Assembly: GCF_000003855.2 (NCBI RefSeq)
Contig: NW_003101653.1
Location: 265,000 to 328,999, forward strand
Source: Blastomyces gilchristii SLH14081
Lineage: Eukaryota; Ascomycota; Eurotiomycetes; Onygenales; Ajellomycetaceae
DNA: 64,000 nt
Reading direction: 5' to 3'
A program made the translations under genes and the position numbers. The first letter of the stretch is position 1; each line of letters begins with the position of its first letter. Shown one piece after another: positions 36,557-48,722 of this stretch. Below the pieces are notes generated by a model. That model ran no database searches. It saw nothing but the letters and a program-made list of their open reading frames with translations, and was not told where the DNA came from.

Positions 36557-37458
36557 GGTGGTCGATGAAGTCAATATGTTCTTAGAAGAAGAGCAGAGAA
36601 GACAAGGTCAATACAGATAATCAATAAAAATCCCAATAGGTCAGCCAATTGGTGGGCTGCGTAGGGGTTGCCGTCGCCTTCTCGGGTGGTGGGCTAGCTA
36701 TTCTATTCCGTACAACAGGCGCAGGATGAAGAGTGCAAAAGATGTGACAAGATCCTATAAGTATCAACAAAAGTAGCAATTCAATCGATTAAATAGAAAT
36801 ATACATGGAGAGTTAGATATAAACTTCTGACTCGGGAAGGTTCCGAGAGCCGGGCTACCAGCATGGTCCCCATCACTCACGCCGCCTGACGAAATACCAG
36901 ATCAAGTAGCAATCAGCTGTGCTTGGTGGAGGCTACATGGACAGGCGGGCACTGGAGGATGGCCGAGCAGCGCGCGGAAGAGCTCTCCATGTCCCACATC
37001 TACCAATTCCAAAGCAAATAGCGGGTTCTTTGCTAGATGCTGTAACTCGGGGTGATGTCTTGTTCAAAACATCTCGACACATGCGGATTTTGCGAGCTCG
37101 GGCCGAAGGAACCCAAAGCGGAGTTAGGGCTGGAGGGCTTGGCATTAGGGCTAGCGTAGGCAGGTGATCTCGCGGCTTCCAAGACGAGTTAGCATGTTTA
37201 GTCATCCGGTCCTGTTTTGGGCAACTTCCTTGTTTGGCGACAACTCGACGTCGAAAGATCCATATCAAACCATCGATAGAACGACAATACTTCACACCAA
37301 CCACCCAATGTGTCCCCAATGCCACTGCATCTAGCGCCGGACTGCAAGATACTGGCGAGAGGCTCCCCCGCCTAGTTGAAGCCCGTTTTTATCTGCGTAT
37401 TTGTTCCTGCGACGCGTCCCTCATCTGCCATTGAAGTCGCGTTGTTTACATCGAAAAA
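36557..37458. promoter_or_regulatory. Divergent promoter between acyl-CoA dehydrogenase and INCENP genes
   Basis: About 0.9 kb between two head-to-head genes. No frame with coding character and no recognised factor site. Confidence 0.4.
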
Positions 37459-40400
37459 ATGGCCTCCGGAGCCACAACGAGGGCGCAGAGAGCTGTGGGC
37501 TCCTCAACCTGGATCGCCGCTGAGAAGGAGAATATACAACAGCTGATCAATCAGGAGATGGATGAAATCGAGTATCCTGCGCAGAATGAGATGGATTGGC
37601 TGAATGAGCATATGGCAGAGATCTTCAGCAGGAATCAATTGTACGACCAACCACTCAGCCCCCTCCTCGGTTTTGTTGATCTATAGCGGGTACATTGAAG
37701 AATGATGGGAATAGGAGCTGATATATGCGAATAGTAACGTAACCGAGATCTTTAAGACCCCAGGAAAGCTACGGGGAAAGACTCCAAGAACAGCTAGGAA
37801 GCATAAGACCCCACGAGAGGCTCGGGTTGTAAGTGCACCGTATCACCATTGCATGAACCTTATGCGCGGATTATGAGGTTTTCTTGTTAAATAATAAAAC
37901 GCGACTGTTAACTCTTTCTAGCCGTTGAGCGACATATTCTCTTCACAGCAGAATGTCCGAAACAGCCCTGCGCCGCCTAGCCGGTTCCATCAGGAAATCA
38001 CGAAATTAGCTGCCAAACCGTCCCCGAAAGAGCAACCGAAATACTCGTCCCCAGTTCAATACCACCAAGCAAAACAACCCACTTGCAATACAGACTCTGG
38101 ATACCATGGCATGCCCGACGAGGATGATGAAATGGATCTAGTATATTCGGAACCGCACAAGGAGTCAGAGCCGGAATCAAAATCGGTGCCAGAAGAGCCA
38201 GAACCAGAGGAGGGACCAGAGCAGGCACCAGAAGCAGAGCGAGAGCCAAAGTCAAACCAAAACACCCAACGGATACTGGAGCCGGAGCCAGCACGCAAGC
38301 CAGAACACGAACCTGCGCCCGAGCAAGAATATGTGGAAACAGCTACCCAGCCATTGGAAGACTCGACCCTTGTCATCCCTGGCGATCGTAATGATCTTAG
38401 CCCGTCCGTTGACCGACGCACAACGGACGCTTCCTTCCACTCCGCAAGAGAAATCGCGCCAAGTAAGGAGAGCACCGTGGAGCCCATGGATACTGACCCT
38501 TATGAATCGACTTCCATGGCCGCCCCTAAACAAGTCGCCACCACAGCGCATCTTGAATCACCTCGAGAACCAGTTCACGCACCCGGACGGCTTGATTCCA
38601 CACCTCTTGAAAAAGCCAACGTGATGGAAGTAGAAACACATGAACACGATGCTGCTCTCGATCATCACTTCGACGACATCGGATCTCCTTCTGATGGATC
38701 AACTCCTGACCGCCCTCCTATCCGTAAAAGTAGCTTGAGCTTCGCTTCTCTTCCAGCTCGGGAGCCAATAACAAAACGAAGCATGGGAGGACATAGATTG
38801 TCGAGGATCAGTCATATTGATTCATCCAAATCAATTCAGAGTGGTTATTATGGACGCCAAACTGGAGGTGCAAGAATGACACAAATTTTGCCAGAAGAAC
38901 ACACCGAACAAGGAAATATTGAGGATAGTACGAAAACTGCTGAAGACCGCGCTCCTCCTCCTCTACACGAGGAATCCGAGCTTACAATGAAGGGTACAAC
39001 TACTTATAACAAATCCTCAACGCAGCTGCTCCACGAGAAAATCAATATGCTTGGCAAGTCTCAGTCATCGCGGAGTACCAAGTCAATCCCAGCCCCTGCA
39101 CCTAATGTTAATTCCCAGGTTCAATATCCTGAGCTGTCGTCGCAAGTTGAGCCTGCTGCTGATGAACCACGGAGGCCATCCCCAATCGAGGCTCAAACTT
39201 ATGATAGCAGAACAGCACTACCCAGGTCGCCGCAACATTTCCAGTCGTCCCATTCTGTGAGAGAAATGACTGCCGAATCTCCCCAGCAGCTCCGCCAGCT
39301 AGCACCTCAAGAGGACCGTATGTCAAGGATTATGTATAGTCGATCGCCAGAGAGGCGTTCGCCTGCGGCCAAGCCTTTTGGCGTTGCTTTTCACGCGAAG
39401 TCGGCCTCCACCTCGATAATTACGTCCCCGAGAGCAAATACCATAGGCCATCAGAGAACCACATCTGACCGTGAAATTGTTACTCCTGTTTCTTCACCAA
39501 GAAGGGATGATGGCCCTCTGAGTGCCTCCAAATCCAGACTACAGTCGATAATGAAAACTGCCAAAGGACTATTTACAAGTACGGGCAGTGTATCTGCAGC
39601 TGCCAGAAAGGAGGCTCTGTCGCCATCGCCTACTACCACACGTTCCCACACCGGTCTCTATCCAAATCTACAAGAAATGTTTTCCCAAGAACCTCAGCCT
39701 CCTGCCATTCAGAGCCCTCCATTACAGGAAGGACGACGAACCAGAAGTTCGACAGAGAGAGAAGAGAAGCGAAAAGAGAAAGAACGACAAGAGATGCAGC
39801 GCATGGAAGAACAATTGCGAAAATCCAGAGAGCAGGAAATACAAAAGCAAGCTACTATTAATGTCGCACCAGAACACCGTCCACCTCCCAAATCAGTAGG
39901 GACAACCCCGGCCCGAGATCCCCTTGCAACAAGACCTAACCCCAGAAGACCACCAACGCAACAATCTGTACGTGAACCGGAACAAAGCCGAGATATAGAG
40001 CACAAATTTGCTGTTCCTGCGAAACCTCACCATCAATCCAAGCAGAATGACAGCCGTCGTCCTGTTAGACCTACGAGAGACATCCAGAAACCAAAGCCCC
40101 AACCCGTGTCTATTCGGGTTGGAACTCTTTCACAGCGTATCCCGTTGTCCAATTCGTCCCTCTCTTCGAGTATTCAGGAGCCTACCCCGAACCCGACTCC
40201 AGCGCCAAAGGCACCTGCACCAGGTGTAAATAAAAAAGGAAGTAAATTATCAATGCAGACGAATTCGTCTACTAGTAGTTTCAAGAGCGCCACCTCTGCC
40301 ACGAGTTCGAAATCAAAGGCCGTGCAGGCCGCCGAGAAGAAAAGAGAGGTATGCCGCTTGTAAATTTTGTAGTCCACGGTTTACGCTAACTGGAAGTTTC

Positions 40401-41706
40401 AGGAGCAGCGTGAAGCCCAACGGAAGCGAGCAGCTCAGCAGGAAGAAGTGCGCCGACAAGAAGAGGCACGTCGACAAGAGCAAGCTAGCCGTGCTGAGGC
40501 CGAACGACGAGAACGGGAGCGGTCGGTAGTAGACGACCCCAAGAAACTTGCCCACAAGCAAGCCATCGAAAAGAGACGATTGGAAAATGCAAGAAAATTA
40601 GAGCAGCAACGTAACCAGCAGCCAACGCCTGTGAATGACCTGGTAGGTTTTTTGCCTCCTTATTGTTTCCAGATTACACCACTCCCTAACTTGTGCGGAT
40701 TTTCAAGGGCTCTATTCTTCAACAAGAGAAGGCTGTGTTACAAGGATCTCAGCGAAACGACTTACCATCCACCAGACCTTCGAGACTGCATAGTATACAG
40801 GGGCAAGTTCGTCCGGTAAATTATCCACCACCAAATCCGGCCAAACCCCCGAAGAGAGCTCTGGAGGATGAAAGCTCAGGGCGTCCGGTTACTGGGAAAG
40901 TAGGAGCAGCTGTGCACCAAGCAGACGGCAAACGGCGAAAGACAGATGATGAGATTGCCGCCGCTGAGCCACCAATTCGATCAGCGATGGCACCTCCAAT
41001 CCGCCAGTCCAACGTTCGCAAGGTACATCTTTGTCTTCTCGCAAAATTGTTGAAGTATGCTAACATCAAACAGGAGGCTCCTAAACAGCAAATGTACAAC
41101 CAGGGTTATTCAACGATGCCACCTCCACCCCACCACCAGGCTGGCCCGTCACTTTTCAAGAACCCTACAGCTCCCCGCCATTTCCAGCCTTCAGCTCCCG
41201 TGCAATCACAGCCGCATCGGAACGGCCACCCGCTGGAAATGTCTAAATTTGCCAGCGGCAAAATCCCCTTCGCTGACAACTCAAACCCACCCCACGCTAC
41301 CACTCACAAAACGCCTGCACACGGCCCACAGAAAATCCTCAAATCCTCCCCGGCTTACCCTAACGGTGATAGCATAAAACTTCCCGAAATCCTCACGGAC
41401 AGCGAAGATGAGGACTCCGACGCAGAGCCGTACAACGTTCCCGACTGGGCCAAACCCGAAAACCTAAACAACATCCTCATTAGCCAGGAAGGCAAAGATG
41501 GGGAGCAGGTATTCGGCCCCACTGCGCCGTTGCACATGGAGGAGATCTTCAAGGATAACAAAGACCGGTTTAAGCGATTCCGCGATCGGACTAGTAGTGC
41601 CAATTGGGGTGGGCCAGACGGGTTGACGCAGGATGAGATCAAATGGGATCTAGCGGAGAGGGAACGCCTGAAGAGGAATGGCGGGTGGACGTTTGCAACC
41701 TCATAG
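37459..41706 (+). CDS. Inner centromere protein (INCENP/Sli15 homologue)
   Basis: Six exons: 37,459-37,640, 37,735-37,828, 37,922-40,348, 40,403-40,642, 40,708-41,022 and 41,074-41,706, giving 1,297 codons (1,296 residues). The N terminus has the fungal INCENP opening (TWIAAEKENIQQLINQEMDE, then DWLNEHMAEIF and EIFKTPGKLRGKTPRTARK). A long disordered middle contains an acidic E/P-rich stretch (about residues 170-220). A strongly charged R/E/Q coiled-coil lies around residues 895-980. The C terminus carries the IN-box: LPEILTDSEDEDS, VPDWAKPENL and NWGGPDGLTQDEIKWDLAER. The IN-box binds and activates Aurora kinase (Ipl1/Ark1) in the chromosomal passenger complex, which corrects kinetochore attachment and moves to the spindle midzone. 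Intact. Confidence 0.9.
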
Positions 41707-42300
41707 ATAACGGCAGTTTTGAGTTGTTTGTATCGCTTATTTTTGGTTTTGGCTGCTCCTACATTTCTGTATGACGGCTACGTGGCAGGTGACGGGGCGA
41801 CTTCTAGGTTCTCGCCTGTATTTGGTTTAGGTATGTGCAGGGTTTTTGGAGTAGGAAGAAAGAGGATAGGTTGTAGGGATGTCAGGCGTTTTGCGTTTAC
41901 GTGCCTTGTTAACATTGTCTTGAGTTCAGGGCTTTTGGTTTTGATTTTTAGAAGTATATATATTGATTGTTGATTGTTAATTTCGGATTTTTATTGTTCA
42001 GATATTCCAGCGAAGGACAGCTTGTTTTTGTTACTACGACTATTTCTATTCTTCTTATTATTTATTGTCCTGCATATGAATGATAGAGTCAAATGTTTCC
42101 ACATCTCTTCGCCGGTTTTTTTGCACTCCTCCCATCTCTACAACTAGAGAAAGGGGTTTGCCCATCTTCTCTCAGCAATGCCATGCGATAAATACACCTC
42201 TCCAGCCAGCACTTGTCGATAACTATCTCACCAAGAACACCAACTGTATTGAGAATCTCATCCACACTTGGCCAGCATGTAGCCATATTCCCCCCGTTCC

Positions 42301-42340
<40 letters not shown>

Positions 42341-42816
42341 TATATATGTAACTAAAAGAAGAAGAAGAAATTGAACCGTACAATGTACAATACAATGATA
42401 ATGATAGAATAAAAAGACATAGCCAAGATGAAGAAAGGATTTAGTAGACATTTTGTTCCCTCCAAAGCAAGACAGCAAACGCGACTAATTTTTGGCGCTG
42501 CGTAATAAACCAAGGATGCAGCTCTTTCTCAGACCCGACCTTGACAGAAATCTTTTCTATTCAAACCCTTCGTTGTTATGATTACTATTAACTACGCCTG
42601 CGAACTTGCTAAGCAGCGAATGGGTTCCGCTCTTTACCCCTATTTTCAATCTTAAAGCCAGCAAGCATGTTGCACCTCGGGGTTTGTTCCATGACACAAT
42701 AACAAAAGTGTTGTTTCGTCCTTCACATCAGCAGCGGGTAACTCCTGGCCCCGACAACCAACCTGTAGTCTCTAGGGCTGGCGGGTCCAAAGGGAGGCCC
42801 TGAAGAACCGTCAACG
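41707..42816. other. Intergenic region with (AAT)n microsatellite
   Basis: About 13 AAT units at 42,301-42,341, running into a short TA repeat. The rest is AT-rich 3' flanking DNA of the INCENP gene with no gene seen. Confidence 0.6.
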
Positions 42817-44880
42817 GTGGTGAATCCGAAATGTCATCATATAGACATCTATCTTTCCGACTCCAGCTTGCCTCCAACGCCCGGAGACAGCAGCCCTCAG
42901 CTATCAGCAATTAATACACGCCTGAACATAGAGCATGGCTCGCGAACGTCTTTTAACCCCTTGCTGGATGGAACGAATCCGGTATCGACCCAGAATGCCG
43001 TGGCACTCAGTAAAACGCCGAGCTCTGTGGTTATGAGTGCGATATGGGATTTTTGTTTGGCCATTCTCCCTGTAGCTTTCACCGGGGTCGTACTGTTTTA
43101 AATGATTCTGAGGTCTGATGATGCCACAGATCATAAGATGTCCATTTTTATTTTATTTATTTTTAATTGTTCATCCATCATTTGTTCTCTTATTCCTTCC
43201 AATCTTTACCTGTCCCCGATCTTTTGGTCTGACAATGAGAAATAGTCATTGCAATCTAAGCGGCTTCGATAGACGGGGACACGAGGAGCAAGCGTGGTGA
43301 TCGAATCATATTGGCCACGACGTTGACTCCCACGATTTTCCCGATTATTTTCGCAGCTCTGGTCGGCTACTTCTTTCGAATATATGGCACCTTTAGGGCG
43401 GAGAGAGGAATAAGGCTTGGGGTACGACATGCTTCACATTTTGTTCCTGCATCTTGACTTTATGCTGACAAAAGGCAAATAGCCTATAATGCTACCAACT
43501 GGTATATATCTCCCCTTTCAATCCATGATACCTCGCTGATTGGGACTAGTTCCATACAAACCGGGGGAGATCTAGTAGCATCCCTCTACACATCATCGTT
43601 GATGGCCTCTGAAACCATTGCGGGAACCGGCATGGGCCTTTGGGGTAATGTCAAAATTCCGGATATAAGTTCGTTGAAGCCGGGTGAGAACGACAGCGAT
43701 TGGCGCATGGTAGACTGGAATTCTGCTGTACAATTTACCTCTCTCCAGGTCTTCCTGTCGGAAGGCCCGTGGCTGAAGGAACGTGACGTTCACCGAACAT
43801 CACATCACTTTGATGTCCAGTGTTTGAACAACATCCTCGCGGAAAAAGAAGATCTCGCTACACTGTCATATAATATGGTTAGCGCGAGCAGCGGACCCGG
43901 ACACTCTATGCTCACTTATCTTGTTGATGAATTCCCAGCAATGACCGATGGGGTTGGCGGCGACATATCCTCCTGCGCCAAATTCATGTTCGGATCCAGA
44001 ACCCAGCATGGCTGCAATCACACCTGGGGACTGGCAAACTGCACCCTCGGCAACCTCTCAGTCGACTCTCGAGTCGAATGCCAATCTGAATCCTGCCGCG
44101 TGCAAGCCATGCGCCCCTCATAGCGAGTCGAAAATTACAAGTCCCTAACTCACTACATAAATTTCACCTTCTATTTCCTCCCCACGGCAACCGACCGCGA
44201 CACATCGACCAACTACCTCTACTCCGCCACACTCACCGAGCGCTGGATGAACGACACCTCCCTCCTCCGCGGCGGCCGCATCGACATGGACCTGTGGAAA
44301 CTGGATCCAAAAGTCCTCTCCGCACGCATGGAAGTAGGCCTCAACTCCTCCCGGCCAGCCAGCTTTGCAACCATCTACCGCGGCACCCCGCTGCCCAAGG
44401 ATCCGGCCACGTACGAAGCAATGGGTGATTGCTCTACCGAGGCCCTACCGCTGTATTGCTTCGTGCCCGTGGAAGCCCGCGGCTTCAGATACGTTGGCGA
44501 GGTGTACAAGTGCGACCGCTCCTGGCTCGCCGTGTTCCTCATCATCTTCCCTCGTGCTACAGATCCTAGCGCTAGCCAGCGTCGTGCTAAAGCGCATCAC
44601 GCTCGCGCCAGATATCCTAGGCTTTGTCTCGTCATACACGCGGGATAACCCACACGCGCCGGTGTCTGCGGGCTCGTTCCAGGATGCGCTGGAACGCGCC
44701 AGCTGAGGGATGTCAGGGTGATGCTGGGTGATGTACGGTCTGAGGAGCAGGTAGGGCATATTTCGTTTGTGGCGCAGGGGGGACATGCCCATTGGGAGGC
44801 TGAAGAAGGGGAGGAAGAATATTTAGAATTTGTGCTGTCGTTTGGTGATGTTGGGTATGCGGCATGCTGAGGAATGAATG
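42817..44880 (+). pseudogene. Pseudogene of a fungal multi-TM membrane glycoprotein
   Basis: Coding remains in one orientation can be read in several frames. An N-terminal tail leads into a helix (IWDFCLAILPVAFTGVVLF) that ends at a stop. Next comes TPTIFPIIFAALVGYFF, then RAERGIRLG (about 43,321-43,425), and then a deletion that removes the expected following segment. An extracellular part with several N-glycosylation sequons (for example YNATNW) and Cys residues follows. An in-frame TAG lies at 44,121-44,123. A +1 shift is needed near 44,550 to continue into LQILALASVVLKRITL, and another near 44,700 to read to LEFVLSFGDVGYAAC. The architecture occurs widely in filamentous fungi, but I cannot name the family. 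One stop and one shift could be sequencing errors; this many defects suggests real decay. Confidence 0.7.
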
Positions 44881-45789
44881 GCTTTCTGTGATTTGGTTTG
44901 ACAGGTTTTGATCCCCCTTTTTAATACACTCAAGTAAAAGCACAGGCTTGTGTTATTCACTTTTTTAATTTATGTCTCTATGTTGCGCGCAATGGATATG
45001 ATATATGATACCCTTGGAGAGTTGGTTGTGCACTTGCTCTCAATGCTTGTGATTCACCTTTTCAGCCGAATTCATCCATTTGATTTTCCCCCTTTCCTTC
45101 ATGCGAGTCACCCTCTGAAAATCTACTTTAAGCAAATGTATTAGTTTGTATGACTAGATCTCACCAATCTTCACTATTGGATTTTGATCATCACCATTTG
45201 AATAGATAGCCACTACGCTCTCAAGTGAAAAAATATAAAAAATTAAAAAAAATTAAAAATAAAAATTAAAAATAAAAATAAAAAAGAGGGGGGGGGGGGG
45301 GGGGGAAATATATTATTCAGCCCATTCGTAGGCAAGAAGTAGTTTTAAGGAGTGAAAAGAAGGTAAATACATAACATGTACTCAATAAGAAAACACAAAA
45401 AAGGACAGCATTGTGGAATTGGCTTGGTATGTGCAGAACTGACACCCTCCTCACGTACACATTTAGTGCGCGATCATCTTATCCAAATAACCATTCCCCC
45501 CCGTTTGGACGGCTTAGAAGGAAAGGAAACCTATAAGATATGACTCCATTCAACAAGTAGGGAGTTTATCTAGAGTTTCGCCCGTTAGGTCAAGTAGGGA
45601 AATATGAATAGAGACGGAGTCTTCCTTACCTCTGCATGATTTTTCTGCTTTGTTTTGTCCCACCAGCTGTAGAAGAATGGCCAGATCAGCCTCGTGTTCC
45701 GAAAGTGTTTTGACGGATACGTAAATATAAAGAAGGCAGGAATGATGAAGAATAGAAAATAGGGACTCTGAGAGGGGGCTGCGAGGCGA
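44881..45789. other. Intergenic region with poly(G)
   Basis: Contains an A-rich low-complexity stretch (45,224-45,287) followed by 18 G at 45,288-45,305. No gene supported. Confidence 0.5.
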
Positions 45790-47250
45790 CGGATTCATAC
45801 TCATAGCCATGGATACTTTTTCCCTTGCCTTTGCAGCTTATGTATACCTTTGTTCCAATTGGGTACTGGCCGTGCGCAATGCACTTTTTGGTAGTATTGG
45901 GACACGATCTATATCGGGCACCATCCGCGGCCACTTTTCGTGGGCTTCGGCTTGGGTTTTGGTTTTGGCTTTGGCTGTGCTTCGGCTTCGGTTTATCCCC
46001 TGGCTCTGGCGTTGGCAGACGTGGAATGCCTCCTCCCTCCAACTCCTGGGCCTCGTCCATGTCTATCCCCGTCTTGAAATTAACAAGAGGTACGTCGTTC
46101 AAATCTGCAGTAATCACAGTATCCCCACTTGTCCCGGCACGGATTGTAAGAGCTCCACCAGCATTAATAATAATAAGTGTCGATACTGATGCCTTGTTTA
46201 TTCCTCTTTGCGCATGTGGAGCCTTTACTATTGTACGAATCGACTGTAGTCTCAAACAGGGGTAATTTAGCCGGAGGAATGGCCTCCACTCCGTTTTTGA
46301 AAATTTTAAAGGACGGCCCAATGTTCTGCAGGTACACATTGGCACTACCCTTGTACTTTGAGTCCAGCGAAAATGGCTTCGCCAAGAAGGTGGGTGCCCA
46401 GCCGGAGAATTTTTGGTCATAAACTTTTGCAAGTTAGCTATGGCGGAGTTCTTGTTACGTGTTGAAATACCCAATGAAAGCTTTAATATAAAACCAACTT
46501 CACCTATTCCTTTAATACTGGTGCCCCAGATAGGAATAGTTATAGCTTTTTCGACTGACTCAAGGAGAATCTACCGGGGATTTTGTCTCTTGGTGGTGAG
46601 TTTAAGTCCTAGATCTCCTCGAACCTTGTCCGGCGAAATAGTCAGGGGAACCTCCTGTGGCTTCAGCCACTTGACTTTGATTTTCATCTGGCCTCGAAAG
46701 CGACCAGATGTGCCACAGTCAAAGCAGTCTAGTCTCATAGATCTGATTGGATCTTTTATATTAATAAAATGCTGCTGTTGAAGCGCTTTTTGATCGGGAG
46801 ATTAACCTTCTTCGAAAATCCCCAGGCGTTTGTGAAGCGATTGAGAGGAGTCGGGCAATTCGGCGCTGCCATACTCGAGGTCAAAAGTATGAGCTACTTC
46901 TTCCCATTTTTTCTCTTCGCCATAAAGATAGGCAATGAAATTATTCTCATCGTAGTCCGCATCGTGAATCAAGTAGGGGACTCGCTCACCAAGACGACCA
47001 CAGCTTGGATCATCCGCGATCATGATGAATTTATGGGTCTCACCCTCGTTTACCCATTTCCATGCGCGGATGGCGTACTCGAAATTCGCTTTTGAAGTGA
47101 AGGTTAACATCATTTGCTTCCGCACTGAAGTGACTTCAACATAGGCCTAAAGCGCTCAAGTGAGATTATGAGTTCGCCGGCCTCTGTGTACAATGTCATG
47201 TTTGCCATTGCGAAGGAAGTGACATCTAATCCAACATTAGCCTTGATATT
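45790..47250 (-). pseudogene. Pseudogene of a DUF7029/DUF7223-like secreted protein
   Basis: On the minus strand, from about 47,208 downward, a start MANMTLYTEAGELIISLERF leads to a stop after LKSLQCGSK. A frame change then gives MMLTFTSKANFEYAIRAWKW and the rest of an N-terminal domain (to about 46,860) that resembles DUF7029 of fungal secreted proteins. After another stop come FDCGTSGRFRGQ and a beta-rich segment like the C-terminal DUF7223 part, with a further stop after TTKRQNPR and another shift near 46,400. The tail ends in a Lys/Pro/Ser-rich stretch and a Cys-containing segment. The intact family encodes large extracellular proteins of unknown function. At least two stops and two shifts mark this copy as dead. 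Family naming is from memory of similar sequences. Confidence 0.65.
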
Positions 47251-48449
47251 TCAACGAGGGCTACACACGTACTTGTACTTTGCTTCCTTATAGAATTGTC
47301 TCTATCGTTCTGGGGTCCAATTGAGTCAAGTCATCTCTCTTTTGGCCAGGCCAGATTCCGGTATGAAATCTGCCAGACGGAGGGGGAGGAGTTTGTCATA
47401 TTCCTTGGTATATTCTGCAAAAGCTGGAGAAATAATGCTCAAGGTGCCCTATGTGCTGGAGGAGTCTGTGGATGATGCTGACCGTCCATGGTTCATGAGA
47501 GAAGGCCTAATAATTTATATATTCGCAATTTTGGGAGTCTCTACTGATCGCTTCCGCGTTTCCCATGATATCCGATCTTTGTTAACAAGTTCCCACGCAG
47601 AGAGGTAGTACCACTGGCAATACGAGTAGTGCAAGGGTATGATGGGAGGAAAAAAGAGAAAGCCGAATGGGGCTAACGGTTATAGGGGAGAGGTGAGAAG
47701 AGCTATCGCTCCCCCGAAGCTGATATCGTATTTGCGTGCTTCCAGGTACGATATGCAGATCCCAGAGGCATGCTAGAAGTTGACTAGTGTTCCCAACAAG
47801 CAGACACGCATTGGGGTTCTAAATGGATTTGGCAGGTATTATTAGCGATCCTTAATGGTTTCACCATAGTGCATTCAAATACGAAGAGAATCCACATGCC
47901 CATCTGGCTGATTTGGGGTAGGTAGACGGTGGTTAGACTTGGAGTTTTAGTGACTGAGATGCAGGCTCGGATTGACAAGCGGCCATCGACAAACGGAGAG
48001 GGCTGTTAGGGTTGCAGAACCCATGAAGCCGTAATATCATTCATTCAATTAGAATTTTCTCTAGCATTGTGCCTCCCGTGCAAAGAAGCAATGTCGGATT
48101 ATTTGTTCCATAATTGGCGGCAACAATGGGCAAGTGAACATGAGAGAGAGAGCAGCTCTCCAAGCAAGCGAGACTCACTCGATCTTCTTCCATTTTTCTG
48201 TTTCTTTCACGGACGGGATGTACGGAGTAGAAAGCATAAAGATGTCCCACACCGCCCGTGTCGTGTATGCATGTCCGAGAACGCTTTTGGCTGGCGGCAA
48301 AGCCCTTCAAATAGATTTGGAAACTGATTGGTTCCCCTGAAAACATTGGTTTGGTCAAACTCAGATCCAGCCGAGGGACCGCGGGGGGTCTCCGCAGCAC
48401 AACCGACGAAGATACAGACACAGACACAGTCTCGTCTCCCAAGAGCCTG
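47251..48449. other. No intact gene; possible coding debris
   Basis: Short frames on both strands (for example 47,321-47,608 plus) without domains. Part may be upstream sequence of the DUF7029-like pseudogene. Confidence 0.35.

Positions 48450-48491
<42 letters not shown>
48450..48491. repeat. Poly(A) tract of 42 bases
   Basis: Uninterrupted A homopolymer, the longest in the window. Confidence 0.9.
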
Positions 48492-48492
<1 letters not shown>

Positions 48493-48607
48493 AATATTAG
48501 AATGGGCTGGCCTTTGCCATTTCAACATGCTCGCGATGTTGGTCGATTGTCGTCGTCGTGAGTAGAAAGGGGAAGCTCAGTCTTGGCTTTCAGACTGCAG
48601 CGTATCA

Positions 48608-48722
48608 TAGAGGGCCCCAGGTATAGAGCCCCCCAGGTATAGAGATCCCCTGAGAATAGAGTCCTCCTGGGTATAGAGCCCCCTTGAGTATAGAGACTGA
48701 CCTGGGTATAGAGACTGTCCAA
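48608..48722. repeat. Minisatellite, ~17-18 bp unit, about six copies
   Basis: Successive units end in GGTATAGAG or a close variant (TGAGAATAGAG, TGAGTATAGAG), with a C/T-rich variable first half. The repeated frame is AGnCCnCCnGGGTATAG. Confidence 0.8.

Noticed and set aside
38056..38487. Ser/Gly-rich 143-codon minus-strand frame
   Set aside because: Mirror of the E/P-rich segment of INCENP; low complexity only.
42301..42350. Possible CRISPR-like array
   Set aside because: Simple (AAT)n microsatellite without spacers.
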